Of a DNA stretch of 39,034 bases, positions 31,076 through 39,034 are shown piece by piece. The DNA comes from Hyphomicrobiales bacterium. Its GTDB lineage: Bacteria; Pseudomonadota; Alphaproteobacteria; Rhizobiales; Phreatobacteraceae. Within the stretch, counting starts at the first letter, position 1. Each line of letters starts with the position of its first letter. A model generated the notes under the pieces. The model saw nothing but the letters and a program-made list of their open reading frames with translations, ran no database searches and was not told the origin of the DNA. The DNA lies in contig JAFKKV010000050.1 in the NCBI GenBank assembly GCA_017304475.1, positions 1-39,034 of the forward strand, read 5' to 3'. The translations under genes were made by a program, and so were the position numbers.

Positions 31076-34043
31076 CGAAATTCGCGCCCCGAAATCTTAT
31101 CGAAAAGTTCGCACCAGGAAGAATCTTGCGGTCGGCGTCCTGCACATAGCTGATGGAATGCCCGCCCGCCGCAAGATTCGCCTGGCAGAGATAGAGACCT
31201 ACCCCTCGCCCACCCTCCACCTTCCTGGTGAAGAACAAGGTGAAAAGTCGCTTCACGTCGATGTCATCAACTCCAGGACCGTTGTCGGCTACGATGACTT
31301 CTTCGCCCCGCACATCAATCAGGATCTGGGGATCCTCGACACGGGCGTTGATCAGCCAGTATAGGCTGTTATTCACGAGATTAAGGAAAACGGGAAGTAG
31401 ACGCGACGGCTGATCGAAGACCCTGAAGCTTCGAAAGGAATCGGTCGCGGTCAGCCGAATCCCATTTCCGTCGATTGAGCGTCCGAAGAAGTCCGATATG
31501 TATCTGTGAATGTAGTCGCCGGTTATTTCGCGCGAATCGTGACGACCAGCAATTCGCAGCGGCCCCAGGAAGTCGAGGATTTGCTTGAGGCCCGCATATC
31601 CGGTCGCGAGCTGCCTGAGCGCTGGCGCATCGGCAGGATTGCGTTCAAGCCGTCGCAGACTGTCGACGATGGCTGAGTCGTGCGAATGGAATTCGTGGTC
31701 AAGGAACTCGACGGTGATACCGAGCTGCGCGAGACCGTTCAGGCGGTCCACCTGAGACCTGAGCTCAGTGTTCTCCTCGCCTCCGAGAACGGCGATCGCT
31801 TGTATGTCGATACTGTCGCGCAAACTCTCCAAGGCGAAAATGTAATTCTGGAATAGCAGCTCGTTCTCAGTATCTATGCGGGATTTCGCATCCGTCACCG
31901 CACGGGATGCTGCGGATAACGAAAGCCGTGCGTCCGCCGTCTGCTGCAGGATCGATGATGTCTCCTGACGCAGAAGCTTGTTTCGGTCGCTGACCAAGCC
32001 GGCCACACGGTCGCGCTCGGCATCCTGAAGCGAACGGATCTCTCTCGCCCACCGCGTGACCCTGGAGGCAAGTTGCGCCTCGTTGCGTTGAATCTGCTTG
32101 CCCAAGATTTCCTCCGGGGCCGGCGGGTGCATTCGCTCCACTGCCTCGGAGATTCTTTCGGTGAAGTCGGCGATCAACTGGCCAAGTTCGGTCATCGATC
32201 GCCGGTAGGACCGATAGTCGTCCTCCAGCGTACCGAGCGGATTCGGGGCGCCGGGCAGGCGCAACTCGACGAACCGTGCCTGAGTGGTTTCGAGCCGCTC
32301 CTGCGCTGCGGATATGTCGTCCACTGTCTCGATACGCGTTTCGGCTAGGTCGCCTCTGACCTTCTCGGTTATCGACGGTATCGCCGCGTTATGGGCCTGG
32401 AGATTACTCCTAAACCTCTGCCTGTTCCGCTTTCGCAGTTTCGCCTGCGCTTCCTTCGCCCGATGCTCGGCGAAATTGCGCTGCGCCTCTTCGATCTCGA
32501 CCTTCCGGTCATCTGCATTCGACCCGAAGTAGTCATAGGCCGCAGCTCTGAGAATATTGATTATCAGGGCCTTGAGCGTCTTCGCTGCCTTATTGACGAT
32601 GAAGCCCTCACGACCAGCCTTGTCCTTCAGGTTCGGATTGTTCTGCCGACTAATCGCGATGCGGCCGAATATTCGCCGGGCGTTCCAATACTCTCTCCCG
32701 GCGTTCATGCTCCGCCGCTTCTCGATCTCAAAGAAGTCGTTGTCCTCCCGACCATAGGGGAGTACCCGCAATCCATCCCGATAGATCATCAGTCCCGCAT
32801 GATCGGCCGAAAGCTCCTTCAGACGCTCGAAATCACGCGGCGTGTGCGTCGAATTCCTCTGATCCTGCTCGAACGTGGCGAAATATACGTCGACCGGCCC
32901 CAGGGCTGACGCGCTCCAAGTCGGGATCACGACGTCCTTGGGAGGCCTGATCTCATACTCATTGCCGATCTTGCGCCATTTGCCGAACGACTTGATCTGA
33001 CCGCTGAACACGCCCTTCTCATCGATCCGACCGTCGACGATGTGCTCCATCTGATCGGTTAATGATCGATTGAACTCAATGTCCGAACCGATAACCTTCT
33101 TGAGTCCGTCTTGCGTGTGCAGGAAAACCCCGTATTCGAAATCGGTCCTGGCCGAATTCGCCTCCGGTCGTGCAGGGTCAAACAGCGGATCGACGAAGCC
33201 CCCTAAAGTGCTCTCGAACCTCGCTCGATCTGCCCGCGCCGTTGCCATATCCTTGTTCGCTGGCAGGAGGACATTGAATTCATCGGTGGCCCCCGATAAC
33301 ACCATGGCGGTGCCATGGTCCTTGATACCTGTCCACACCGGCCAAGGGCCTAGATATCGTTGATCAAGCGAGAATCTCCTGCACGCATCGACAATCACAC
33401 TCGACGGGCGTTTGGTGTCAGGCTCGGATTGGGGGCGGGTCATAACGTGATCGTAGTTCGACCAGGCATCGACTATGCGTGTTGATCTTTCGCTTTTGGT
33501 CCCGTCACCGAGTACGTTCTCCAGAAGCGCTTCCGCCATATCGGGAATGCGATGGATGATTTGTTCTGGCGCAGTGAAGCTGATGACGGGTATCTCGATA
33601 TCGGTTAGGATAAGGAACGGGTTTTCGAACAGCCGCCAGTCGATCAGTGCGCCCGCAAGATCTTGATCGCGTCGCTTCGTGATCAGAAGCAGTAGCGGTC
33701 CTAGATGGGCTGACGACAGTCGACCAATCCCTTTCTGCCCCTGACGTGATCGCTCTTCGAGGCCGTCCATATCGACGGCAGATCGCGTATCCTCAAACAG
33801 CTTCGACTCGGTACCGACGACCAACCATCGATCAATTAGCTCGTCGTAATTCATTCCATGCCCGTCATCGGCTATGGTGACGACGAGCGGCTCTTCGTCG
33901 AAGACCGTCAGCGAGACGGATCTTGCGTACGCGTCATAGGAATTCTTCCAGAGCTCCGATATCGCGGTCGGCACGTCAGCGATCTGCTCACGCCCCAAAT
34001 GGTCGACGGTTCTCGCGCGGGTTTTGAAGCTTACTGTCTTCAT
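31068..34043 (-). CDS. Dual GHKL ATPase: MutL/MORC-like N-terminus, histidine-kinase C-terminus
   Basis: 991 aa. The N-terminus is a GHKL ATPase of the MutL/Hsp90/MORC side: PTAISELWKNSYDAYA (Glu30/Asn34, N-box), VTIADDGHGMN (58-65), and RQGQKGIGRLSSAHLG (100-115). The middle (about 500-770) is rich in long coiled-coil-like helices (EEAQRNFAEHRAKEAQAKLR). Near 775-800 lies an H-box-like LDHEFHSHDSAI with candidate His783. A second GHKL domain follows: FLNLVNNSLYW (N-box, about 886-895), VADNGPG (918-924), and GGRGVGLYLCQANL (945-958), as in sensor kinases. No membrane segment is seen, so it is cytoplasmic. The start overlaps the dcm end by 4 bases. MutL/MORC-like ATPases are known partners in restriction-modification loci; the added kinase core is unusual. 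Confidence 0.92.
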   Translation of the reverse strand: MKTVSFKTRARTVDHLGREQIADVPTAISELWKNSYDAYARSVSLTVFDEEPLVVTIADDGHGMNYDELIDRWLVVGTESKLFEDTRSAVDMDGLEERSRQGQKGIGRLSSAHLGPLLLLITKRRDQDLAGALIDWRLFENPFLILTDIEIPVISFTAPEQIIHRIPDMAEALLENVLGDGTKSERSTRIVDAWSNYDHVMTRPQSEPDTKRPSSVIVDACRRFSLDQRYLGPWPVWTGIKDHGTAMVLSGATDEFNVLLPANKDMATARADRARFESTLGGFVDPLFDPARPEANSARTDFEYGVFLHTQDGLKKVIGSDIEFNRSLTDQMEHIVDGRIDEKGVFSGQIKSFGKWRKIGNEYEIRPPKDVVIPTWSASALGPVDVYFATFEQDQRNSTHTPRDFERLKELSADHAGLMIYRDGLRVLPYGREDNDFFEIEKRRSMNAGREYWNARRIFGRIAISRQNNPNLKDKAGREGFIVNKAAKTLKALIINILRAAAYDYFGSNADDRKVEIEEAQRNFAEHRAKEAQAKLRKRNRQRFRSNLQAHNAAIPSITEKVRGDLAETRIETVDDISAAQERLETTQARFVELRLPGAPNPLGTLEDDYRSYRRSMTELGQLIADFTERISEAVERMHPPAPEEILGKQIQRNEAQLASRVTRWAREIRSLQDAERDRVAGLVSDRNKLLRQETSSILQQTADARLSLSAASRAVTDAKSRIDTENELLFQNYIFALESLRDSIDIQAIAVLGGEENTELRSQVDRLNGLAQLGITVEFLDHEFHSHDSAIVDSLRRLERNPADAPALRQLATGYAGLKQILDFLGPLRIAGRHDSREITGDYIHRYISDFFGRSIDGNGIRLTATDSFRSFRVFDQPSRLLPVFLNLVNNSLYWLINARVEDPQILIDVRGEEVIVADNGPGVDDIDVKRLFTLFFTRKVEGGRGVGLYLCQANLAAGGHSISYVQDADRKILPGANFSIRFRGANFDV

Positions 34044-35182
34044 TCTGCAGCTCTGATCGGGTGAACTCGGCCTTTGGAGCTGCTCACGGCGACGTTCCGC
34101 TCGGATGAAAGAAGCGCCTTGACGTGACGAATCAGGACCTCACCCAGCATGACTGGCACCGCATTACCGATCTGCTTGCCTGCAGCCATGAGCCCTCCCT
34201 CGAACACGAAATCATCCGGGAAGGTCTGAATCCTGGCTGCCTGTCGCGCTGTGATTCCGTGATTAAGCGTTGGATGAACAAAGCGCCCCTTCGACGGATT
34301 GATGCAAGCGGTCGTCATGGTGGGAGCAGGCCTATTTGGATCGATCCGACCGTAGACGTCGCTGTGTCCGTCATGCTCGACATGGCACTGCAGCCTGCGA
34401 CCCGAGTCCGCTCGACTCCCACCGTTGTGAGGGGTGCTTGCGAATGCGGCCACTAGCTCCGCTCCATGGTTCATATGAGCGTCGTTGGGATCGTTTTCGG
34501 GCGGCGGTTCAAACGCCGTTGCGCACGACACCCAAGGCTCAATCCCGGCATCGATATCTTCGTTCGAGACCGAATGGGTCGGGGCGGGCGGCCATTCAGC
34601 CCCCTTCGCGCTGACATCCTCCCGCAACCCCAGGATGAACACGCGCTGCCTGCGTTGCGGCACGCCGTAGTCGCGCGCATCCAGTTTCTGCGGTTCGTAG
34701 ACCGCATAACCGTTCGCATGGGCTTGCCTATAAAATTCGTCGAGATAGCTCTTGTGTCTGGGCCAGAGCATTCCCGGGACATTCTCCATGAGGAAGGCGC
34801 GGGGCTGAAGATGTTTGACGAACTCGAAGTAATCGTGAATCAAAGCATTGCGTGGGTCATCGACGCCCGCGCCGTTGATACGGTGGGTGGAGAAGCCCTG
34901 GCACGGCGGACTGCCGAGGAGAAGATCACAAACGTCTGCGTCCGGGAAATGTAAATTCGCCAGATCGGGAGCCGACAGAATCGTGATGTCCTTGTTATAG
35001 ACAACGACGTCCTTGCTGCGCCCAATTTTTCCTATATTTTTTCGATATGTATTTGCGGCATTTTTGTCGAACTCGACCGCGAATATGACCTCACACCCCG
35101 CATGTATCGCCGCAAGCGAAAAACCGCCGGCCCCAGCGAAGAGGTCAACAACCTTGAATTTCAAATTAGACAAAAGACTCAC
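34040..35182 (-). CDS. dcm: C5-cytosine DNA methyltransferase (Dcm-type)
   Basis: 380 aa. It transfers methyl from SAM to C5 of cytosine in a specific DNA site. Motif I is VVDLFAGAGGFSLAA (11-25). Motif IV is LLLGSPPCQGFSTHR with catalytic Cys94. Motif VI is MENVPG (132-137), motif VIII is GVPQRRQRVFILGL, and the target region is short. Motifs IX-X end in RIQTFPDDFVFEG and GKQIGNAVPV. All motifs are present, so it should be active. Start is GTG at 35182; a hairpin overlaps it. It is the first gene of the four-gene operon and is divergent from vsr. No classical type II endonuclease is nearby. Confidence 0.96.
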   Translation of the reverse strand: MSLLSNLKFKVVDLFAGAGGFSLAAIHAGCEVIFAVEFDKNAANTYRKNIGKIGRSKDVVVYNKDITILSAPDLANLHFPDADVCDLLLGSPPCQGFSTHRINGAGVDDPRNALIHDYFEFVKHLQPRAFLMENVPGMLWPRHKSYLDEFYRQAHANGYAVYEPQKLDARDYGVPQRRQRVFILGLREDVSAKGAEWPPAPTHSVSNEDIDAGIEPWVSCATAFEPPPENDPNDAHMNHGAELVAAFASTPHNGGSRADSGRRLQCHVEHDGHSDVYGRIDPNRPAPTMTTACINPSKGRFVHPTLNHGITARQAARIQTFPDDFVFEGGLMAAGKQIGNAVPVMLGEVLIRHVKALLSSERNVAVSSSKGRVHPIRAAE

Positions 35183-35194
35183 CGAAAATCGGTG
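35180..35194. promoter_or_regulatory. Hairpin over the dcm start codon
   Basis: CACCGA-AAA-TCGGTG (plus strand) is a perfect 6-base inverted repeat that includes the GTG start of dcm and the bases where a ribosome site would lie. It could be a methyltransferase autoregulatory site or a translation-limiting hairpin. Confidence 0.4.
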
Positions 35195-35475
35195 TTAGCA
35201 GAGTGCCCACGACGTTTGTTCCCCACCAATCCATATACCGGGCAATGCGAATCTCAAAGCGGTGCCATACCGCTTCTCCAGCGTGATTTTCGGAGATCGC
35301 GGTTTACAGATCGTGCCGTGTGGGACAGTGGCTCGACCTCGCTGGCGGAGCAAGTACACCCTGACGCGGATAAGGAGGAACTTGCCAAACCCGGTTTAAT
35401 TGGCACTAACCAACATCTGGCCGGAGTCATCTGATACTTCTCGCGCGCATTCATATTTTGGCAGGTATTTCGTCC

Positions 35476-35916
35476 ATGGACGCATCAGATGTGAGTCCCC
35501 AGCGATCGGCGAACATGCGCGCCGTGAGAGGCAAGGACACCAAACCCGAGATTGCGGTGAGAAGAGCCCTCCACACGCTTGGCTATCGCTTTCGACTCCA
35601 ACGCAAAGGCCTACCCGGCCGACCTGACGTCCTCTTGCCCAGACACCGCATAGCGATCTTTGTGCACGGATGCTTCTGGCATCGGCATGAAGGTTGCCAT
35701 AGGGCGACGACCCCCAAGATCCGCGAAGAGTTCTGGACCAAGAAGCTGGAGGCCAACGTCGCTCGCGATCGTACTGTTGAGCGAGAACTCCGGGAACTGA
35801 GCTGGAAGGTGGTGACGATCTGGGAATGCCAGACCAAGAAGCCCGACGATCTTGCCGCATATCTGCATGCGGAGCTGCCGCCACCCAAGGGCCTCCAAGG
35901 ACCAGCCACTGACTAG
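35476..35916 (+). CDS. vsr: Very short patch repair endonuclease (Vsr)
   Basis: 146 aa from ATG at 35476, with AGGT upstream; TTG at 35458 is the alternative. Vsr nicks DNA at T:G mismatches that arise by deamination of 5-methylcytosine. Family landmarks: RSANMRAVRGKDTKPEIAVR, LGYRFRLQRKGLPGRPDVLL with the catalytic Asp (GRPD), IAIFVHGCFWHRHEGCH with the zinc/metal His-Cys cluster, and WTKKLEANVARDRTVERELR, then WKVVTIWECQ. It is divergent from dcm across a 293-base gap and is its natural partner. In MutL/MORC-type loci it may also act as the restriction nuclease. Confidence 0.95.
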   Translation: MDASDVSPQRSANMRAVRGKDTKPEIAVRRALHTLGYRFRLQRKGLPGRPDVLLPRHRIAIFVHGCFWHRHEGCHRATTPKIREEFWTKKLEANVARDRTVERELRELSWKVVTIWECQTKKPDDLAAYLHAELPPPKGLQGPATD

Positions 35917-36059
35917 CACCCGGTTCCAATCGAACGGCAAGACCAAAGGAGATCGCGCTAACAGCGGCATTGGGCTCGGAACACGCCTATGATCGAGCCC
36001 CGGAGGTTGGACGTTTGGTCAATTGTTGCCCCTCCCAACCTTGGAGCGTTCTATACCCA

Positions 36060-36510
36060 AGCTGCAGCATATCCGTCGTGGACGATGTAGCTGGCGCACT
36101 CCTCGGGTGTGAAGTCGGCGAGCAACAGGCCGATCCGGTCCCAGAGCGCGTCGATGGCGCGCTCGGCTGCCTTCCTCACGAGGGTTCCCAGCTTGGCTAA
36201 GCCGAGTTCGATCGGGTTCAAGAGAGGGAGTAGGAAGGCAGAAAGATCAGCCTGGGGCCTTTGGCCTCAATGGCTTCGCGCGCCCTGGGCCTCGTGGCTG
36301 GAGAGGTTGTCGATCACCACTGTCGCCTGCGCCGAGGGGGAAGCCTGCATCTTCTCGACATAGACCAGGAAGGCCTCGCCGTTCATCGGTCCGTCCAAAC
36401 CCCACTCTCGTCCACGAACACCAGCTTACGGGATCAGGGCTGGCCTGGGCGGCCTTCCAGCACTCACGCGCCTGCACCAACGTCAAGGCGATTGGGTTCG
36501 GCGGTGTGTG
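36060..36510 (-). pseudogene. IS630-family transposase remnant
   Basis: On the minus strand, translated pieces in changing frames read ECWKAAQASPDP, then KLVFVDESGVWTDR (first catalytic Asp region), then QATVVIDNLSSHEAQ (second Asp) and NPIELGLAKLGTLVRKAAER (the Glu region). They are followed by FTPEECASYIVHDGYA at the end. This is the C-terminal half of an IS630-type DDE transposase. Several frameshifts and a missing N-terminus show that it is dead. Its right end lies within 30 bases of the guaA stop codon. Confidence 0.88.
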
Positions 36511-36535
36511 TCGCCGCAACTGGCCACCCTCCCCC

Positions 36536-38086
36536 TCACTCCCACTCAATCGTCCCGGGCGGCTTGCTCGTCACATCATAAACCACCCGATTAATCCCCC
36601 TCACCTCGTTGATGATCCGCGTCGCGGCGCGGCCGAGGAAGTTCATGTCGAAGGGGTAGAAGTCGGCGGTCATGCCGTCGACCGAGGTGACGGCGCGCAG
36701 CGCGCAGACGTGGTCATAGGTGCGGCCGTCGCCCATCACGCCGACGGTTTTCACCGGCAGCAGGACGGCGAAGGCCTGCCAGATGATGTCGTAGAGGCCG
36801 GCCTTGCGGATCTCGTCGAGATAGATCGCGTCGGCCTGGCGCAGGATGTCGAGTTTTTCAGGCGTGATCTCGCCGGGAATGCGAATGGCGAGGCCCGGGC
36901 CCGGGAAGGGATGGCGGCCGACGAAGCTCGCGGGAAGGCCGAGCTCGCGGCCGAGCGCCCTCACCTCGTCCTTGAACAGTTCGCGCAAGGGCTCGACGAG
37001 CTGCATGTTCATGCGCTCGGGCAGGCCGCCGACATTGTGGTGGCTCTTGATGGTGACCGAGGGGCCGCCGGTGAACGAGATACTCTCGATCACGTCGGGA
37101 TAAAGCGTGCCCTGGGCCAGGAAGTCGGCGCCGCCGACGGCTTTGGCCTCTTTCTCGAAGACCTCGATGAACAGCCGGCCAATGGTCTTGCGCTTGGCCT
37201 CGGGGTCGGTGACGCCCGCGAGCTCGCCAAGGAACAGGTCGGCGGCGTCCACGTGGACCAGCGGGATGTTGTAGTGGTCGTGGAACAGGCCGACGACCTC
37301 TTTCGCCTCGTCCTGGCGCATCAGGCCGTGGTCGACGAAGACGCAGGTCAGCTGGCTGCCGATGGCCTCGTGGATCAGCACGGCGGCAACCGAGGAATCG
37401 ACCCCGCCGGAGAGGCCGCAAATCACCTTGCCGCGGCCGACCTGGGCGCGGATGCGGGCAATGGCCTCCTGGCGGAAGGCGCCCATGGTCCAGTCGCCGG
37501 TGGCGCCGGCAATGTTCTTGACGAAGTTCTGGATCAGCTTGGCGCCGTCGGGCGTATGCACCACTTCGGGGTGGAACTGCACCGCGTAATAATTGCGCGC
37601 CTCGTCGGCGATGGCCGCGAAGGGGGCATTCTCCGACGTCGCGACCACCTCGAAGCCCTCGGGGATGGCGGTCACCCGGTCGCCATGGCTCATCCAGACC
37701 TGGTGGCGGCTGCCCGGTTCCCAGACGCCCTGGAAGAGCTTGGTGCTCTTCTTCACATCGAGGAAGGCGCGGCCGAATTCGCGGTGATGGCCGGCTTCCA
37801 CCTTGCCGCCCAGCTGTTCCGCCATGGTCTGCTCGCCATAACAGATGCCGAAGACCGGCAGCTTGTCGTCGAAGATGAGCTGCGGCGCGCGCGGCGAGAA
37901 GTCCTCGGTGACGGATGCCGGGCTGCCGGAGAGGATCACGCCCTTGGGCTTCAAGGCCTTGTAGGCCTTTTCGGCGTTCTGGAACGGGTGGATCTCGCAA
38001 TAGACGCCGGCCTCGCGTACGCGGCGGGCGATCAGCTGGGTCACCTGGGAGCCGAAATCGATGATCAGAATGGTGTCGTGCGTCAT
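36536..38086 (-). CDS. guaA: GMP synthase, glutamine-hydrolysing
   Basis: 516 aa, full length. It converts XMP to GMP using glutamine and ATP in purine synthesis. N-terminal class I glutamine amidotransferase: ILIIDFGSQVTQLIARRVRE, oxyanion/nucleophile segment GICYGEQTMAEQLGG (Cys about 81), and the HPEV motif in VQFHPEVVHTP. The ATP-pyrophosphatase P-loop is GLSGGVDSSVAAVLIHEA. The C-terminal dimerisation domain ends PPGTIEWE. It is the only intact copy in the window; four partial copies lie to the left. Its 3' end is the junction with the accessory region, consistent with insertion into this gene's end. Confidence 0.97.
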   Translation of the reverse strand: MTHDTILIIDFGSQVTQLIARRVREAGVYCEIHPFQNAEKAYKALKPKGVILSGSPASVTEDFSPRAPQLIFDDKLPVFGICYGEQTMAEQLGGKVEAGHHREFGRAFLDVKKSTKLFQGVWEPGSRHQVWMSHGDRVTAIPEGFEVVATSENAPFAAIADEARNYYAVQFHPEVVHTPDGAKLIQNFVKNIAGATGDWTMGAFRQEAIARIRAQVGRGKVICGLSGGVDSSVAAVLIHEAIGSQLTCVFVDHGLMRQDEAKEVVGLFHDHYNIPLVHVDAADLFLGELAGVTDPEAKRKTIGRLFIEVFEKEAKAVGGADFLAQGTLYPDVIESISFTGGPSVTIKSHHNVGGLPERMNMQLVEPLRELFKDEVRALGRELGLPASFVGRHPFPGPGLAIRIPGEITPEKLDILRQADAIYLDEIRKAGLYDIIWQAFAVLLPVKTVGVMGDGRTYDHVCALRAVTSVDGMTADFYPFDMNFLGRAATRIINEVRGINRVVYDVTSKPPGTIEWE

Positions 38087-38160
38087 CCGCTTCGGTTACG
38101 ACCAAGACAGGCCCGGCGCAAGCCCCGCGCCGCGCGATCCCCATTCGGCGAGAGCTTGGC

Positions 38161-38652
38161 TCAGCGCGCCAGGATGAGCGTCCAGAACGGCCGGCCGCCG
38201 GCGCCCACCGCGCGCGCGAAGCCCGCACGCGTCATCAGCCGGTTGAGCATATTGGCATTGTGGGCATAGGAGCCGCGCCAGCCGGCCACCGCTTCGCCGA
38301 CGCTCGCATAACCGTAGCCGATATTCTCGGCGGAATCGCCGATGCCGTGGCGCCGCATGCGCGCCTGGAAGGCGCCGCCGACGTCATGGGACATGGTGCC
38401 GGCCGCCGCCATGGCGCGCGATTGCTCGGCCGCGGCGGCGGTGAGTTTCGGGTCGAGCCGCAAGGGGCCCATCCATGACGACGCGCGGTAGGCGTTGATC
38501 ATCTGGATGGCCGATGCGGCTTCGCGTGTGGAGGCTTGGCGTGACGCAGCGTCGCGCGCCGCCATCTGCCGGGCCGTGGTCTCGGCCTCGGCGGCTGCGG
38601 GACAGAGGAGAAGGCCGGCGGCGAGCGCGGGCACGATGAAGCGAAAGGCCAA
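38161..38652 (-). CDS. CAP-domain (SCP/PR-1-like) secreted protein
   Basis: 163 aa if read from TTG at 38652, which has AGGGAA 6 bases upstream. This start gives a proper signal peptide (LAFRFIVPALAAGLLLCPAA, cleavage near AEA). No ATG fits: the open frame extends upstream but is non-coding in look. The CAP domain is seen in MINAYRASSWMGPLRLDPKL, AAAEQSRAMAAAGTMSHDVG, SAENIGYGYASVGEAVAGWR, and GSYAHNANMLNRLMTRAG. It is secreted or periplasmic with unknown activity. It lies 74 bases downstream of guaA on the same strand. Confidence 0.85.
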   Translation of the reverse strand: MAFRFIVPALAAGLLLCPAAAEAETTARQMAARDAASRQASTREAASAIQMINAYRASSWMGPLRLDPKLTAAAAEQSRAMAAAGTMSHDVGGAFQARMRRHGIGDSAENIGYGYASVGEAVAGWRGSYAHNANMLNRLMTRAGFARAVGAGGRPFWTLILAR

Positions 38653-38794
38653 GGCGAGGTTCCCTGATCGGGTCAGAGTCGGGATGATGCCCGGAAAGCC
38701 ATGCCAATTCGTCAATTCTGCAGCGGGGATTTGACGGAACCGGGTCTGAGCGCGTGAACTTTCGCGCCCGAAAACGTGGGCGGAGGGTGACGCG

Positions 38795-38880
38795 CGCGAA
38801 CCCTCGCCCGCTTGCGGGAGAGGGTGGCGACGCATAGCGAGTGCGAACGCATCTCGCGTTCGCACGATGCTATGAGGCGC
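38795..38880. repeat. Dispersed palindromic repeat with nested hairpin
   Basis: Within the unit CTCGCCCGCTTGCGGGAGAG..., GTGCGAACGC-ATCTC-GCGTTCGCAC (38841-38865) is a perfect 10-base inverted repeat, and CATAGC/GCTATG (38833-38838 / 38869-38874) extends the stem. It lies between the CAP gene and the IS110 end. Confidence 0.7.
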
Positions 38881-38903
38881 CGGGTGAGCATCTGTGTTCC
38901 GCG

Positions 38904-39034
38904 TCAAGCCTGTTTTGGGGCGTGGGCGGTCCAGATGCGGTCCTGAGCGATGAGGGTGTTGGCGAGCACGACGAGCTTTCTGGCGACAGCGATGAGGGCG
39001 CATTTGGGCTTCTTGCCCTTGGCGATCAGGCGGG
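38904..39034 (-). CDS. IS110-family transposase, C-terminal end (partial)
   Basis: The last 43 residues read RLIAKGKKPKCALIAVARKL, then VVLANTLIAQDRIWTAHAPKQA before TGA at 38904. The K-x-x-K-x-A-L-x-A-x-x-R-K-L pattern is the conserved C-terminus of IS110/IS116/IS902 transposases. The gene runs off the right edge of the window, so intactness cannot be judged. Confidence 0.8.
   Translation of the reverse strand, partial: RLIAKGKKPKCALIAVARKLVVLANTLIAQDRIWTAHAPKQA

Noticed and set aside
34124..34954. Plus-strand frames antisense to dcm
   Set aside because: They lie wholly inside a methyltransferase with all catalytic motifs and show no independent coding signal.
35183..35475. A restriction endonuclease gene between dcm and vsr
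   Set aside because: The open frames here are short, frame-broken on inspection and lack nuclease motifs; the gap is more likely a divergent promoter region.
20750..36535. Integrase or excisionase gene for the accessory region
   Set aside because: I looked for tyrosine or serine recombinase motifs in all supported frames and found none; only transposase remnants are present.
36506..38269. 587-codon open frame antisense to guaA
   Set aside because: It mirrors guaA and has low-complexity composition; guaA is clearly the real gene.

Overview
The window is GC-rich bacterial DNA. Its gene families, and its intergenic palindromes of the CGTC..CCCGGGCTTG..CCCGGG type, point to an alphaproteobacterium, most likely of the Hyphomicrobiales (Bosea/Bradyrhizobium-like). 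Genus cannot be fixed from sequence alone. No rRNA, tRNA, CRISPR array or intact integrase gene was seen.

Layout. 1-9.2 kb: an Mrr-type restriction endonuclease with a zinc ribbon, recQ, a parDE toxin-antitoxin pair, an AraC regulator, small conserved genes, and a TetR regulator divergent from an FAD monooxygenase. 9.4-19 kb: a secreted S41 peptidase, an L,D-transpeptidase, a LysR regulator, a HAD phosphatase bracketed by hairpin repeats, a TetR/SDR pair, a divergent O-methyltransferase/TetR pair, and a two-gene glycosyltransferase/NDP-hexose 2,3-dehydratase operon. 19.4-20.75 kb: rpiB and a vapBC pair with a clear operator palindrome.

20.9-36.5 kb is an accessory region left of the intact guaA (36536-38086, minus). 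It begins with a 590-bp displaced copy of the guaA 3' end and holds more decayed guaA pieces at 25.99 and 27.4 kb, with another at 13.39 kb. guaA 3' ends are known island insertion sites, so this looks like a hotspot with several generations of remnants. Cargo 1 (22.1-25.9 kb) is three tandem phage tail-collar/Mdp-like proteins, a propeller-like protein, a GNAT acetyltransferase and a DUF6916-like protein. Cargo 2 (27.6-35.9 kb) is a defence-like locus. It has a DUF3883 nuclease-like gene, and a four-gene minus-strand operon: C5-cytosine methyltransferase, a 991-aa protein with a MutL/MORC-like GHKL ATPase at one end and a histidine-kinase core at the other, a receiver-domain protein, and an unknown protein. 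A vsr endonuclease gene is divergent from the operon.

The most interesting points are this two-component-style phosphorelay architecture coupled to Dcm/Vsr; the scattered guaA remnants, three of which tile one stretch of guaA; and a family of about 65-bp hairpin repeats that bracket genes and coincide with gene truncations. An IS630-like transposase remnant abuts guaA, and an IS110-like transposase end runs off the right edge.
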